Shown here in pieces: positions 7,735 through 17,915 of a stretch of 64,000 nucleotides of DNA (its first letter is position 1; each line of letters starts with the position of its first letter). Under the pieces are notes generated by a model that saw nothing but the letters and a program-made list of their open reading frames with translations, ran no database searches and was not told where the DNA came from. Both the position numbers and the translations under genes were made by a program. The DNA lies in assembly GCA_902168205.1 (NCBI GenBank), contig CABHOK010000001.1, positions 51,668 through 115,667 on the forward strand, in the 5' to 3' direction. The DNA is from an uncultured Chitinophaga sp. GTDB taxonomy: Bacteria; Bacteroidota; Bacteroidia; Cytophagales; Cyclobacteriaceae.

Positions 7735-8613
7735 TTATTTCTTCGAAAGCACCTTCAGCATTGTTTCACCGATCTCTGCTGGTGATTCTACTACGTGAAT
7801 GCCGCACTCTTTCATTACAGCCATCTTTGCTGCCGCAGTGTCATCTGCACCACCGATAATTGCACCAGCATGCCCCATTCTTCTTCCGGGAGGCGCTGTT
7901 TGGCCAGCTATAAATCCTACAACAGGTTTCTTGTTTCCGTTTTCTTTGATCCAGCGGGCAGCCACAGGTTCGTAGTTACCACCGATCTCACCGATCATTA
8001 CGATCGCGTCTGTTTCAGGATCGTTCATCAATAACTCTACAGCATCTTTAGTAGGTGTACCAATGATCGGGTCACCACCTATACCAATTGCAGTAGATAT
8101 ACCCAGCCCTGCTTTTACAATCTGATCGGCAGCCTCGTAAGTAAGTGTTCCTGATTTAGACACAATACCAACTTTACCTTTTTTGAAAACGAAGCCTGGC
8201 ATGATACCAACTTTCGCTTCGCCTGGTGTAATTACACCCGGGCAGTTAGGACCTATCAGCGTTACATTCTTATCCTTGATATATTTCTTCGCCACCATCA
8301 TATCCTTTACAGGTATACCTTCGGTGATCGTGATAATTACTTTGATACCGGCATCAGCAGCTTCCATGATCGCATCAGCAGCGAACGCTGGCGGAACGAA
8401 AATGATGGTTACATCTGCACCTGTCTTATCAACAGCTTCTTTTACGGTATTAAATACTGGTCTTCCCAAATGCTCCGATCCACCTTTCGCCGGTGTTACC
8501 CCGCCTACTACATTGGTTCCGTACTCTATCATTTGTCCGGCATGGAAAGTACCTTCCGAGCCTGTGAATCCTTGAACAATTACTCTTGAATTTTTATTAA
8601 CCAGTACACTCAT
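7735..8613 (-). CDS. sucD: Succinyl-CoA synthetase alpha subunit
   Basis: A 292-residue enzyme that, with the beta subunit SucC, turns succinyl-CoA into succinate with formation of ATP or GTP in the TCA cycle. CoA-binding N-terminal Rossmann domain: [19 protein letters not shown] and GGVTPAKGG. The phosphorylated histidine is His248 in [12 protein letters not shown], preceded by [21 protein letters not shown] and [10 protein letters not shown] are family signatures. Full length for the family. sucC is not next to it in this window, so the two subunits are probably encoded apart, as is common in Bacteroidetes. Confidence 0.97.
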   Translation of the reverse strand: MSVLVNKNSRVIVQGFTGSEGTFHAGQMIEYGTNVVGGVTPAKGGSEHLGRPVFNTVKEAVDKTGADVTIIFVPPAFAADAIMEAADAGIKVIITITEGIPVKDMMVAKKYIKDKNVTLIGPNCPGVITPGEAKVGIMPGFVFKKGKVGIVSKSGTLTYEAADQIVKAGLGISTAIGIGGDPIIGTPTKDAVELLMNDPETDAIVMIGEIGGNYEPVAARWIKENGNKKPVVGFIAGQTAPPGRRMGHAGAIIGGADDTAAAKMAVMKECGIHVVESPAEIGETMLKVLSKK

Positions 8614-8680
8614 GAACGTTGATTTTTAAGCAGCACAAAAATAGGAGAATAAAGCTATCAACCAAACCAACCTAGAATAC

Positions 8681-8706
8681 AAAAGGCTGCCTTTCAGCAG
8701 CCTTTT
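8681..8706 (-). terminator. Rho-independent terminator (minus strand)
   Basis: Perfect 10-bp stem AAAAGGCTGC / GCAGCCTTTT (8681-8690, 8697-8706). On the minus strand the right arm ends in TTTT and is followed by GTATT, so it ends the transcript of the gene whose stop is at 8714. Confidence 0.85.
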
Positions 8707-8713
8707 GGTTGGG

Positions 8714-9616
8714 TTATTTCGTATTCAAAGGTCTGTCCTTTAAATTGTTACGTATTAAAAATTCGTTATATAAATCTTTATAGCTCTGCACGTCCGGAGC
8801 AAGTTTTATCGCTTCCTGGAAAGCCGTGGATGCATCTATCAGCAACGAATTCTGTTCGTAGAAGCCTGCCAGAATCAGTTTATTGATCGCGGTGTTTTCC
8901 TGTGTTTCACCGGAGATCTCATTCAGTAATGTCTTGATCCGGGTTTTATCAGCTTTGGACAAGCGCTTCAAGGTATACTTTTCAGAAACCTTGTTACGAT
9001 CGTTCTTCGACTCTACGGTTACCAGTATATTGTCTTCGTTGGCAAAATCTGCATCCGCCAGATTTACCTGGATGCTGCTCTCGCCTGTTTCGCGTGTAGC
9101 AAGCTCATCATCAAACAAGCTCTTGAACTTCACTACATACGGGCCAGGTATTTTTTCAACATCCCAGTTGATGATAATCACATCATTATAAATAGTAGGG
9201 TTCTGCGTAGCGATTGGCAAATACAGCGGTATAACTGAACCGCGATGAACCGCTCCGGTAGCCTGCATGCTGCTTCCTTTCTGATTGTTTGCACTCAGTA
9301 TAAAATCAGCATACTTATTTAAAACACTTGTGCCGTTACCTACCTTCTTGGCAAGGTCAGCAACTTTATACTTTCCGGCTTGTTTTACTTCTATAGGTTT
9401 ACCACTTACGTGCACCAGACCTACGTATGCATTTTCTGCAACCTTCAGTTCATCGTCAGACTTCAGGCTTGAACCTACCTTAATAACCTGCCAGCCAGAA
9501 CCTGCCTTTATTTCATTCTTACCTTTATTTACCAGAACCTTAAAGGTATAGTCCTGGGCTATTGCCTGTACAAATCCGATCAAGGCAAACACGAACAGCG
9601 CCAACTTCTTTTTCAT
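8714..9616 (-). CDS. Secreted FecR-like / TPR-like protein, paralogue A
   Basis: A 300-residue exported protein (signal peptide MKKKLALFVFALIGFVQAIA, cleavage before QDY). Residues 22-90 resemble a FecR-type domain: GWQVIKVGSSLKSDDELKVAENAYVGLVH. The middle is beta-rich (IINWDVEKIPGPYVVKFKSLF), and the end has a TPR-like helical hairpin, ASTAFQEAIKLAPDVQSYKDLYNEFL. About half its residues match the protein encoded just upstream (9737-10636), so the two arose by duplication. It is the last gene of the CHASE2 run and has its own terminator. The FecR assignment is my inference from the pattern of Gly, Trp and hydrophobic residues. Confidence 0.75.
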   Translation of the reverse strand: MKKKLALFVFALIGFVQAIAQDYTFKVLVNKGKNEIKAGSGWQVIKVGSSLKSDDELKVAENAYVGLVHVSGKPIEVKQAGKYKVADLAKKVGNGTSVLNKYADFILSANNQKGSSMQATGAVHRGSVIPLYLPIATQNPTIYNDVIIINWDVEKIPGPYVVKFKSLFDDELATRETGESSIQVNLADADFANEDNILVTVESKNDRNKVSEKYTLKRLSKADKTRIKTLLNEISGETQENTAINKLILAGFYEQNSLLIDASTAFQEAIKLAPDVQSYKDLYNEFLIRNNLKDRPLNTK

Positions 9617-9690
9617 GACATTCTATAGGGTTAAGGGTTTTACTTTCCAAAAGTAGAACATGCGTTGCAATTTTCTTTCCATAAACGAAA

Positions 9691-9711
9691 GAAGCCGCAC
9701 GATGGCGGCCT
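9691..9711 (-). terminator. Probable terminator or attenuating hairpin between the two paralogues
   Basis: On the minus strand GCCGC-CATCGT-GCGGC (core 9694-9708) is followed by TTCTTTCGTTT. A short stem and mixed tail suggest partial termination between the paralogues. Confidence 0.5.
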
Positions 9712-9736
9712 CTTTTTACTATTTTTTACTGGAAGA

Positions 9737-10636
9737 TTAACGTTTCATGCCGTTTCTGATCAGAAAATCTTCGTACGATTCTTTGTAATAGGCTACATCC
9801 GGAGCCAGGCGGATCGCTTCTTCATACGCAGTAACTGCATCTATATACAAGCGATTTTCTTCATAGAAACTTGCGAGGAACAATTTATTGAGTGCTGTTT
9901 GCTCGGCTACATTGCTTTGAATTTCACCCAGCGATACTTTGATTTTGTCTTTCTGTGCAGGTGCCATTTTCTTCACCAGCTTCTCGGCAGACTTTTTATT
10001 AGGATCTGCTTTCGCTGAAACCTGTACGAGCACGGCATTCTCTGAAGCAAATTTTGCATCGCTCAGGTCTACGCGTAAAGACGATTCAGGTGTTTCTATT
10101 TTTGCAAGTTCATCACCAAACATATTATTGATCACCACTATATATGGACCTTCAATCTTGTTGGCATCCCATGCAATTACAACGGAAGAATTATATACAT
10201 CGGCATGTTGATTTTCAGGCAGAAGAATTTGTATCGCGGTAGCTTCACCACGGTGTACAGCTCCTGTAGCACTCAGTCTGTTCTTCTTGGCTTCAGCAGA
10301 ATTACTGCTCAATATAAAGTCGGTATATTTATTCAGAACGCTTGAACCACTGCCGCTTACTTTCGCAGCAAGGTCTGCTACTTTATAGTTACCAGCCTGT
10401 TTAAGTTCGATGGGCTTACCATTGGCATGCACCAGACCGATATAAGCATTGTCAGAAAGTTTCAGCTCATCACCTGATTTTAAGGATGCTCCGGTTTTGA
10501 TAGGTTGCCACACATCTCCGTTTTTCAATTCGTTGGAGCCTTTGTTAACCAACACTTTAAAAGCGTAATCCTGGGCAACGGCAGAGGCAGCGTAGAAGAA
10601 TGTAATGGATAAGAGGGTGAGGATTTTAGTTTTCAT
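9737..10636 (-). CDS. Secreted FecR-like / TPR-like protein, paralogue B
   Basis: A 299-residue exported protein with signal peptide ending SAVAQDYAFKVLVNKG. It has the same build as its downstream neighbour: FecR-like beta domain (VWQPIKTGASLKSGDELKLSDNAYIGLVH), then SSVLNKYTDFILSS and TGAVHRG, a central beta region, and a C-terminal TPR-like hairpin, AVTAYEEAIRLAPDVAYYKESYEDFLIRNG. It starts 32 bases after the CHASE2 gene ends, so the two are very likely cotranscribed. FecR-like domains in Bacteroidetes are usually linked to regulation or surface polymer binding; no sigma or anti-sigma gene is nearby, so function is open. Confidence 0.75.
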   Translation of the reverse strand: MKTKILTLLSITFFYAASAVAQDYAFKVLVNKGSNELKNGDVWQPIKTGASLKSGDELKLSDNAYIGLVHANGKPIELKQAGNYKVADLAAKVSGSGSSVLNKYTDFILSSNSAEAKKNRLSATGAVHRGEATAIQILLPENQHADVYNSSVVIAWDANKIEGPYIVVINNMFGDELAKIETPESSLRVDLSDAKFASENAVLVQVSAKADPNKKSAEKLVKKMAPAQKDKIKVSLGEIQSNVAEQTALNKLFLASFYEENRLYIDAVTAYEEAIRLAPDVAYYKESYEDFLIRNGMKR

Positions 10637-10668
10637 AATCTTGCATTCACAGTATAAATCTTTGTGCG

Positions 10669-12006
10669 TTAATACTCCTGACTTGGCTTAGGTAATCTTC
10701 GAATTATATTTAGCCAAAGACGTGCCATTCCCGGTCTGAATACGTTAAAGTAAAATTCAAAGCATGGACCTACCGCAGCAATGGTGGCCAGTGTTAACGT
10801 AAGATCGAGTTTGAAGTTCGACTCCGAAAACAACCATACGGAAAATCCTACCAGCAACACGATTTGTGCGATCTGAATAACCAGCGAAACACTGTCAAAC
10901 CATAATGGGTACCGATGATTCAAAGCGTAGAACAATGCCACATTGAAAAAACAAAACAGAAATGCTATCAAATACGTAACCCATTCAGGAAGCTCGTTAA
11001 TATAGTCTTCATTTAAAATAGTGGCGAGAATATTGGCATGCACCACCAGCCCGAACATATCGGGGTTTGCACGACCAGCCACTTTGTTATTGAGCGGAGT
11101 AAAAAATTTATCACTCCAGGATGGATCGCCTAAATAATCTCCGAGATAACCGAAGATCACAATTTTATCTTTGATCATCTCCGGAAGAAACTCACCCCGA
11201 AAAGGTTGGTATACATCCAGTGCGTAGAACATAACGGGATAATGCGTTGTACCAAGATCCTGCTCACGAAGTGATTTTATTTTTACATCCTGTATATCAA
11301 TATTACCACGGTAGTTAATGATCTCTTCGGATTTATCGCGGCTCAGAAACTTCGCAGTCTTTACCGGGTCATACTTCATGGCAAGTCTTACAGCAAATGC
11401 ATACTCAACTTTTCCATTGGAAGTTGTCTTCGGGATAAACGAACGACAGATCTTTACATCTTCCTGGTATCGCGCCCCGGTAACAAGATTAGCATATCCA
11501 TGCTGAGCCTGGCTCTGAAATAATTCATCCGAATATTCGATCGAATCATATACTTCTACGGCATCGGCTTTGGTAAGTGAATCAGACTGCAACAACTTGG
11601 ATACAAGCACCACATTACCGGCCTCCTGTATTGCGCTGCTCAACATCAGATTCCCCAACGTATCCAGTAACTGCGGACAATTTACTGTATCGCGAAGTCC
11701 GCCTTCACAATTAAAAAAACCATCGATACCAATAACGCGGGGTTTATGCTGAGCAATGATAGAGAGTTGCTGAGCGATCTGTCCTCGTGACAAGCCTCCT
11801 ATATTTACCAGTACGATACGTTCATCAACAAGCGGATCCTGGCGTAAATTAGAGAACGCATAATCAGTAAGTTCAAAATCAGAAAGAGCCTGCGCTATAG
11901 GATCGAACGCGTTGAACAGTTCGAGCTTTGTTACTTTCGAGATACACCACATGAATCCAAACACAAAGAGCGTAGCAAACAAACTGTTTATCAGGAATTT
12001 CTTCAT
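10669..12006 (-). CDS. Orphan CHASE2-domain membrane protein
   Basis: A 445-residue protein with one N-terminal membrane helix (about 5-24), a large extracytoplasmic CHASE2 sensory domain (about 35-330; diagnostic run ALSDFELTDYAFSNLRQDP, then RIVLVNIGG, PRVIGIDGFF and the late KIVIFGYLG), and three closely spaced C-terminal membrane helices (about 345-425). It then ends after about 20 basic residues. CHASE2 is normally joined to a cyclase, kinase or phosphatase; here no output domain exists. It leads a minus-strand run with two secreted FecR-like proteins, suggesting that they supply its ligand-binding or signalling partner. Confidence 0.88.
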   Translation of the reverse strand: MKKFLINSLFATLFVFGFMWCISKVTKLELFNAFDPIAQALSDFELTDYAFSNLRQDPLVDERIVLVNIGGLSRGQIAQQLSIIAQHKPRVIGIDGFFNCEGGLRDTVNCPQLLDTLGNLMLSSAIQEAGNVVLVSKLLQSDSLTKADAVEVYDSIEYSDELFQSQAQHGYANLVTGARYQEDVKICRSFIPKTTSNGKVEYAFAVRLAMKYDPVKTAKFLSRDKSEEIINYRGNIDIQDVKIKSLREQDLGTTHYPVMFYALDVYQPFRGEFLPEMIKDKIVIFGYLGDYLGDPSWSDKFFTPLNNKVAGRANPDMFGLVVHANILATILNEDYINELPEWVTYLIAFLFCFFNVALFYALNHRYPLWFDSVSLVIQIAQIVLLVGFSVWLFSESNFKLDLTLTLATIAAVGPCFEFYFNVFRPGMARLWLNIIRRLPKPSQEY

Positions 12007-12066
12007 ACAGGTAGTCGTAGTATCAAGTAAATTTAGAAATTTAAACGTTCAATATCTATAACAACT

Positions 12067-13076
12067 TTGAAGGCTTCGCTCAGACCCAGACTCACCGTTA
12101 ATCAATTCGCAGAGGGCATTCTCCGTGGCGACCGCGTTATTCTCGGCCAGGCTATAACATTGATCGAGAGCACACGCGCTGCAGATCAAAGTGCAGGAGC
12201 ACAACTGCTAGAACGGATCATTTCAAAAACAGGTCACGCCATTCGTATCGGTATAACCGGAGTACCCGGTGTTGGCAAGAGTACATTTATCGAAGCGTTT
12301 GGTAAATATGTAATTGATCAGCAAAAAAAACTTGCTGTACTCACGATCGATCCGAGCAGTCAGATCACAAAGGGAAGTATTCTGGGTGACAAAACGCGGA
12401 TGGAAGAGTTGTCTAAAAATCCGGGTGCATTTATTCGTCCTACGGCCTCCGGTAATACACTGGGAGGTGTTGCGCATAAAACACGCGAAGCCATGTTACT
12501 CTGTGAAGCTGCAGGCTACGATGTTATTATTATCGAGACAGTAGGCGTAGGACAATCCGAAGTGTCGGTAAAGAACATGGTTGATTTCTTTTTACTGTTG
12601 ATGTTGGCCGGAGCCGGTGATGAACTGCAGGGTATAAAAAAAGGAATTATGGAGATGGCCGATGGAATGGTTATTACCAAAGCCGATGGCGACAACATTA
12701 AACATGCTACCGAAGCACAAGCCGAATATAAACATGCCTTTCATCTTTTTAGTGTAGCAGAATCCGGCTGGACACCACAAGTACTTACTTCTTCAGCACA
12801 TACCGGGCAAGGTATAGGTGATGTATGGAACATGATCACAAAATACAAGGCACACACCTCCGCTTCCGGATACTTCGATAAAAACCGGAGCCACCAAAAT
12901 ATAGCCTGGTTCCAGGAATACTTCGAGCAACTATTAAAAGACGATCTTCAAAAACACACGTCACTCCACGACATCAACCGGAAATTAGCAAAAGCCGTAG
13001 GCAACCACGAACTCTCTTCCAGACAAGCCGCACTGCAATATCTCGAAGCATACCACGAAGCGATACGAAATAGCCG

Positions 13077-13086
<10 letters not shown>
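12067..13086 (+). CDS. meaB: Methylmalonyl-CoA mutase-associated GTPase
   Basis: A 339-residue P-loop GTPase of the MeaB/ArgK family that protects and reloads the B12-dependent methylmalonyl-CoA mutase. Walker A GVPGVGKST at 65-73; then LTIDPSSQITKGSILGDKTRM, RPTASGNTLGGVA, and IIETVGVGQSE (switch region), with NKxD-like VITKADGDN for guanine recognition. The start is TTG at 12067; no ATG lies in frame for over 300 bases. It is divergent from the CHASE2 gene with a 60-base gap. The 3' stop codon overlaps a repeat element. Confidence 0.95.
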
Positions 13087-13409
<323 letters not shown>

Positions 13410-13411
13410 AA

Positions 13412-13469
13412 AATTTAATGACTCATAAAATATATCAGCAGTCGCTTGCCAATGGAAAGTCATTAAATT
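13412..13469. promoter_or_regulatory. 12-bp perfect inverted repeat in a divergent promoter
   Basis: AATTTAATGACT (13412-13423) is exactly inverted as AGTCATTAAATT (13458-13469), with 34 bases between. It lies between the divergent DUF5522 and binding-protein genes, so it could be a pair of operator sites or a large dyad for one regulator. Confidence 0.5.
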
Positions 13470-13491
13470 GCTTCGTTATTGAAACACTTGC

Positions 13492-14631
13492 ATGATGAAA
13501 AAGATTTCAGGTATAGCTTTACTCCTCCTCACCTGCTGGGCTTGTCAAACCGAAAAGCCTACTGACAAAGCTGTTCAAACCAAACAGGATTCCTTGTCGC
13601 TGGACTATGCCGAAGGCTTTAAAGTACATTACGATGGCAACATCAAAATTGTAGAGGTGCTGTATCCTTTTCAGGGAGCTACTTCGGGCTATAAATATTT
13701 ACTGGTGCCCCAGGGAGAAACTGTACCCGAACACGAAGCCAACGTACGGGTTATCCGCACGCCTATATCTTCCATCGTATGTACCTCCACTACACATATA
13801 CCTTTGCTGGACTACATTGACGAAACCAATAAGCTCGTTGGCTTTACCACTACTGATTTTATCAGCTCCGAAAAAATGCGCGCCCGTATTGATGCCGGCA
13901 AAGTAACAGAACTCGGTATCGATAAAGGTATAAATATGGAACGTCTGGCCATGCTGAAACCTGACCTGGTAATGGGCTATACTCTAAGCAGTGATTATGG
14001 ACAATTCAAAAAGATTGAAGCGTTGGGTATACCTGTAATCATTAATGCAGAATACCTGGAGAAACATCCGCTGGGACGTGCCGAGTGGATTAAATTCATG
14101 GCCGTGTTTTTTAACAAAGAGAAACAGGCAGACTCTGTGTTCCAGGTTGTGAAGAAGAATTATATAGCAGCCAAAGAAGTTGCTGATCGTGTAAAAGACA
14201 AGCCCACCGTATTGTGTGGTGTGGTATATGGTGACGCATGGTTTCTTCCGGGTGGACAAAATTATGCATCGCGCATTTTAAAAGATGCGGGCTGCCAGTA
14301 CCTGTGGGGTGAAGATACTTCCAACGGATACCTGGAACTGAGCTTCGAAGCGGTTTACGAAAAAGCCAACCTGGCTGATCTCTGGATTGGGACAGGCTCA
14401 TTCACAACGCTCAACGAAATAAATGAAGCTGACGAACGGTATACACGCTTCAAACCTTACCAGCAAAAGCAAGTATATACTTACGATGCACGCAAGGGAG
14501 CCAAAGGCGGAAGCGAGTTTATGGAACTGGGTTATTTGCGCCCCGATATTATTCTGCAAGACCTGGTAAAAATCGCCCATCCTGATCTGTTGCCCAGCCA
14601 CACTTTATATTTTCATAAGAAGCTTGAATAA
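13492..14631 (+). CDS. Periplasmic binding lipoprotein (BtuF/FhuD-like)
   Basis: A 379-residue ABC-transporter substrate-binding protein, probably for iron-siderophore, haem or cobalamin. The N-terminus MMKKISGIALLLLTCWAC is a lipoprotein-like signal with likely lipidated Cys18, though its lipobox (Cys-Trp-Ala-Cys) is unusual. The fold is the two-lobe helical-backbone type: ISSIVCTSTTHIPLLDYID, LGIDKGINMERLAMLKPDLVMGY, then IPVIINAEYLEKHPLGRAEWIKF. No permease or ATPase gene is adjacent, so it either works with a distant transporter or is an orphan. Either ATG (13492 or 13495) could start it. A WG-repeat gene follows 52 bases on. Confidence 0.85.
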   Translation: MMKKISGIALLLLTCWACQTEKPTDKAVQTKQDSLSLDYAEGFKVHYDGNIKIVEVLYPFQGATSGYKYLLVPQGETVPEHEANVRVIRTPISSIVCTSTTHIPLLDYIDETNKLVGFTTTDFISSEKMRARIDAGKVTELGIDKGINMERLAMLKPDLVMGYTLSSDYGQFKKIEALGIPVIINAEYLEKHPLGRAEWIKFMAVFFNKEKQADSVFQVVKKNYIAAKEVADRVKDKPTVLCGVVYGDAWFLPGGQNYASRILKDAGCQYLWGEDTSNGYLELSFEAVYEKANLADLWIGTGSFTTLNEINEADERYTRFKPYQQKQVYTYDARKGAKGGSEFMELGYLRPDIILQDLVKIAHPDLLPSHTLYFHKKLE

Positions 14632-14669
14632 TCCCATGTAAAAAGCAATCTGTTTACGGTCAGGCTTTC

Positions 14670-14677
14670 TAACTTTG
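14670..14677 (+). promoter_or_regulatory. -7 element very close to the WG-repeat start
   Basis: TAACTTTG matches TAnnTTTG and ends 6 bases before the ATG at 14684, so transcription would begin at or next to the start codon (leaderless mRNA). Confidence 0.4.
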
Positions 14678-14683
14678 CATGCG

Positions 14684-16804
14684 ATGAAGGCAGCGAGTTG
14701 TTCACTTTGTTTTTTGCTGATCACTTTTTTTTCAGCGTTCGGTAATTACATTGTATTTACAGAAAATGGTAAGGCAGGTTTAAAAGATAGCCAGGGCAAA
14801 ATTGTTATACCGGCACAGTACGATGCATTGGGCTGGAGTGATGGCAAGTTCTCGGTTATTGAAAATGTAACCGGTTATAAACTCAATGGCCGCTGGGGTT
14901 TGATCAACACACACAATCATCGTGTCACTAAAAATGATTATGACGACCTCGTTCCCGGTGATGGAGCCCTTCTTATCGCCCGCAAAAATTCCCCGCATTC
15001 ACTTCGGATTGTAACAGGTTGCGTAAGCCTCTCGGGTAAAGAAGTAATTCCGTTTGAGTATGACGGAATGAAGTTATACTCGCTGCGCGCGATTGTCTTT
15101 TCAAAGATTGGCAATCAATATAAATACGGACTTATCGATTTCGACAACCATACGATTCTTCCGCAGCAATATCAAAACATATACCCGATCGGCAACCTGC
15201 GTTTTGCCGTTGAAAATTTTGAGAACAAGATTGCGCTGTTCTCTGAATCCGGTAAACAGATAACCGATTTTGTAATTGACAAGATATCACCCTTCACAAA
15301 AAATTACGCGGTGATTTACCAGGGCGAACAGCAGGGCGTTGTGAATCGCGAAGGACAAATCATTGTCGCCCCTAAATATCAATCCATCGCCATACTTGAA
15401 GACGGAAAAATAAAAATCCGCGAACCACATTCGTGGGAATTCCTGGACGGTAAAAATAAACTAATCCAGAAGCACCTCGCTGATTCCATTGTACCGCTGG
15501 ACAAAGACCTGCTGAAAGTAACAAAAGGCGATCTGATTGAATTAACCGATCAGCAGCTAAAACCAATAGCCTCAACGTTGTTCTCTACAATAAGTCCTTT
15601 TACGCATAACAAGGCCGTTGTTACTGTAAACCGTAAAGCGGGAATCATTAATCGCAAGGGTAAATTTATTATCCAGCCACAATACGATTCGTTAATCCTG
15701 TATGACAAATATATGCTGGCAAGTCAGCGTCAAGGCCAGAAACATCAATGGATACTACTCGATAGTATTGGTACACGTATCACATCAAAAACATACGAAT
15801 ACCTCTGGCCTTTTAACGATCAGTATTTCTCTGTACGCAACAAAAGTTTTGCAGGCGCTATTAATATAAAAGGACAGGAAGTGATTGCCTGTGTATATGA
15901 TTCTATATTTCAGATATCGTACGATCTGGCCGTTGTAAAATTTCACCGGCAGTATGGAATTGTGAATACCCAAGAAGAGTGGGTAGTGGCACCACGCAAC
16001 AGCAAACTCACCATCCTTACTCCGGACAAGTATATCGAGACTGCTTCACCACGGAAATCACTTAAACAAACCAACGGCAGTGTAATTTACTTTACGGATA
16101 ACCCGATCAGCATCTCTCCCGATCATATACTCGAATATTTACCCTCGGGCACGATCTGGAAAATAGACCTGAACGGACGCATTGCAGACCGCCAGGTGTA
16201 CCCGAACGATGGCATTGAAAAAATATTTGAAGAGAGCGAAGGGCTGCGCGGCATACTCAAAAACGGGAAATTTGGTTTTATCGATGCGCAGGGTCGCCTG
16301 CGTATAGCCAACCGTTATGAAGGTGTTGGTCTGTTCAGCGAAGATCTTGCCCCGGCAAAAATCAGAGGGAAGTGGGGTTTTATCAACCGACAAGATCAAA
16401 TAGCCATTCAACCGGTGTACGAAGAAGTGAGCCTGTTTAAAAACGGAGTTGCCTTTGTGCGCCTGCAACAGAACTGGGGATTGATTGACAAGACCGGAAA
16501 AATCCTGTTGCCGGTTCGCTATCAGCAAATAAAATTATTGCCGAGTAAAAACTTTCTGATCCAGATCAACGATCAGCAAGGACTGGCTGATGCATCGGGA
16601 AAAATCCTTATTCTTCCCAAGTATCAACGCCTGGAAGATGTAGGCAACGGCTTCGCTATTGTACAACGCGATGGTAAATATGGTGTGATTAACCTGCAAG
16701 GCATCAGCACCATTCCGCTCATGTACGACTATATTCAATTTGATCCACTCAACCAGTTCTTCATCGCACAGAAAAAATCGTTGTGGGTTGATTTCAGGAA
16801 CTGA
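14684..16804 (+). CDS. WG-repeat secreted protein
   Basis: A 706-residue exported protein (signal peptide MKAASCSLCFLLITFFSAFG). Almost all of the rest is WG/KWG-type repeats of roughly 45-70 residues: units such as GKAGLKDSQGKIVIPAQYD, GKWGFINRQDQIAIQPVYEE, QNWGLIDKTGKILLPVRYQ and GKYGVINLQGISTIPLMYD, each with a Gly-x-Trp/Tyr-Gly core, an Asn/Asp-x-x-Gly turn and an IxPxxY end. WG-repeat proteins form long beta structures of unknown role. ATG at 14684 is preferred over TTG at 14675, which falls in the -7 box. A bidirectional terminator follows. Confidence 0.88.
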   Translation: MKAASCSLCFLLITFFSAFGNYIVFTENGKAGLKDSQGKIVIPAQYDALGWSDGKFSVIENVTGYKLNGRWGLINTHNHRVTKNDYDDLVPGDGALLIARKNSPHSLRIVTGCVSLSGKEVIPFEYDGMKLYSLRAIVFSKIGNQYKYGLIDFDNHTILPQQYQNIYPIGNLRFAVENFENKIALFSESGKQITDFVIDKISPFTKNYAVIYQGEQQGVVNREGQIIVAPKYQSIAILEDGKIKIREPHSWEFLDGKNKLIQKHLADSIVPLDKDLLKVTKGDLIELTDQQLKPIASTLFSTISPFTHNKAVVTVNRKAGIINRKGKFIIQPQYDSLILYDKYMLASQRQGQKHQWILLDSIGTRITSKTYEYLWPFNDQYFSVRNKSFAGAINIKGQEVIACVYDSIFQISYDLAVVKFHRQYGIVNTQEEWVVAPRNSKLTILTPDKYIETASPRKSLKQTNGSVIYFTDNPISISPDHILEYLPSGTIWKIDLNGRIADRQVYPNDGIEKIFEESEGLRGILKNGKFGFIDAQGRLRIANRYEGVGLFSEDLAPAKIRGKWGFINRQDQIAIQPVYEEVSLFKNGVAFVRLQQNWGLIDKTGKILLPVRYQQIKLLPSKNFLIQINDQQGLADASGKILILPKYQRLEDVGNGFAIVQRDGKYGVINLQGISTIPLMYDYIQFDPLNQFFIAQKKSLWVDFRN

Positions 16805-16837
16805 GTATATAGCAACACTATAATCTCAAGCAATAAA

Positions 16838-16869
16838 AAAATCCCCGGAATGAATACTCCGGGGATTTT
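16838..16869. terminator. Bidirectional terminator between WG-repeat gene and floA
   Basis: Perfect 12-bp stem AAAATCCCCGGA / TCCGGGGATTTT (16838-16849, 16858-16869), flanked by A6 on the left and T4 on the right; it sits between convergent genes. Confidence 0.92.
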
Positions 16870-16897
16870 GCATATATAGCTGTATTTAAATATATAC

Positions 16898-17905
16898 TTA
16901 GTCTTTCTTCTGAGGGCCGGGGCCGGTTGATGGCTGGGTTCCTCCTTTACCGGTGCCCGATATAGCCTGACGCATTTCTGTATCAGCCTGTACGTTTTGC
17001 ATTTTATAGTAATCCATTACCCCGAGATTACCCCTTACAAAAGCTTCCGCCATAGCTTTCGGAATTTCAGCTTCAGCTTCAATTACTTTTGCACGTGCTT
17101 CCTGTCCTTTTGCTTTCATTTCCTGTTCGAGGGCAACCGCCATCGCTCTGCGCTCTTCCGCTTTTGCTTCGGCAACTTTCAAGTCGGCAGTAGCCTGATC
17201 GATTTGAAGTTTAGCACCGATGTTAGCTCCAACATCAACGTCTGCTATATCAATGGAAAGAATTTCAAATGCAGTACCGGCATCCAGTCCGCGAGACAAT
17301 ACAAGTTTCGAAATTTTATCAGGACTCTCCAATACTTCTTTGTGTGATTTAGCCGAACCGATGGATGAAACGATACCTTCACCAACACGCGCAAGGATTG
17401 TATCCTCACCGGCACCACCTACCAACTGCGCTATACTGGCACGAACCGTTACACGTGCAACAGCAATCAACTGTATACCATCGGCAGCAACGGCAGCAAC
17501 TTTAGGCGTTGTAATCACTTTCGGATTTACCGAGATCTGTACAGCCTGAAATACATCACGACCTGCAAGATCAATAGCTGTAGCCTGTTTAAAACTCAAA
17601 CTGATGTTTGCTTTATCGGCAGAGATCAATGCACGAATTACATTTGGTACATTACCACCTGCGAGGTAGTGAGTTTCCAGTTCTGATGTTGTAAGCTGAA
17701 GACCTGCCTTGGTAGAAGTAATGAGTGATTCAACAATTACTCTTGGCGGCACCTTTCTGATGCGCATGAACACCAGTTCAAACAAACCAACTTTTACACC
17801 GGAGAAGAGCGCGGTGATCCATAGGTTTACCGGAACGAAGTAGAGGAAAATAAAGAACAGGATGATCCCGCCAAAAACCATAATGAGTAAAGCAGCTGCT
17901 TCCAT
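16898..17905 (-). CDS. floA: Flotillin-like protein FloA
   Basis: A 335-residue membrane scaffold protein of the FloA (YqfA/UPF0365) family that organises functional membrane microdomains. N-terminal hydrophobic hairpin (about 1-40, [20 protein letters not shown]), an SPFH-like domain ([31 protein letters not shown] in its N-terminal part; [24 protein letters not shown]), and a long Ala/Glu/Lys coiled-coil (about 235-290, [22 protein letters not shown]). Gly/Pro-rich tail. The nfeD-type gene lies 10 bases upstream, the usual partner. Confidence 0.95.
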   Translation of the reverse strand: MEAAALLIMVFGGIILFFIFLYFVPVNLWITALFSGVKVGLFELVFMRIRKVPPRVIVESLITSTKAGLQLTTSELETHYLAGGNVPNVIRALISADKANISLSFKQATAIDLAGRDVFQAVQISVNPKVITTPKVAAVAADGIQLIAVARVTVRASIAQLVGGAGEDTILARVGEGIVSSIGSAKSHKEVLESPDKISKLVLSRGLDAGTAFEILSIDIADVDVGANIGAKLQIDQATADLKVAEAKAEERRAMAVALEQEMKAKGQEARAKVIEAEAEIPKAMAEAFVRGNLGVMDYYKMQNVQADTEMRQAISGTGKGGTQPSTGPGPQKKD

Positions 17906-17915
17906 AAGGGTATAT

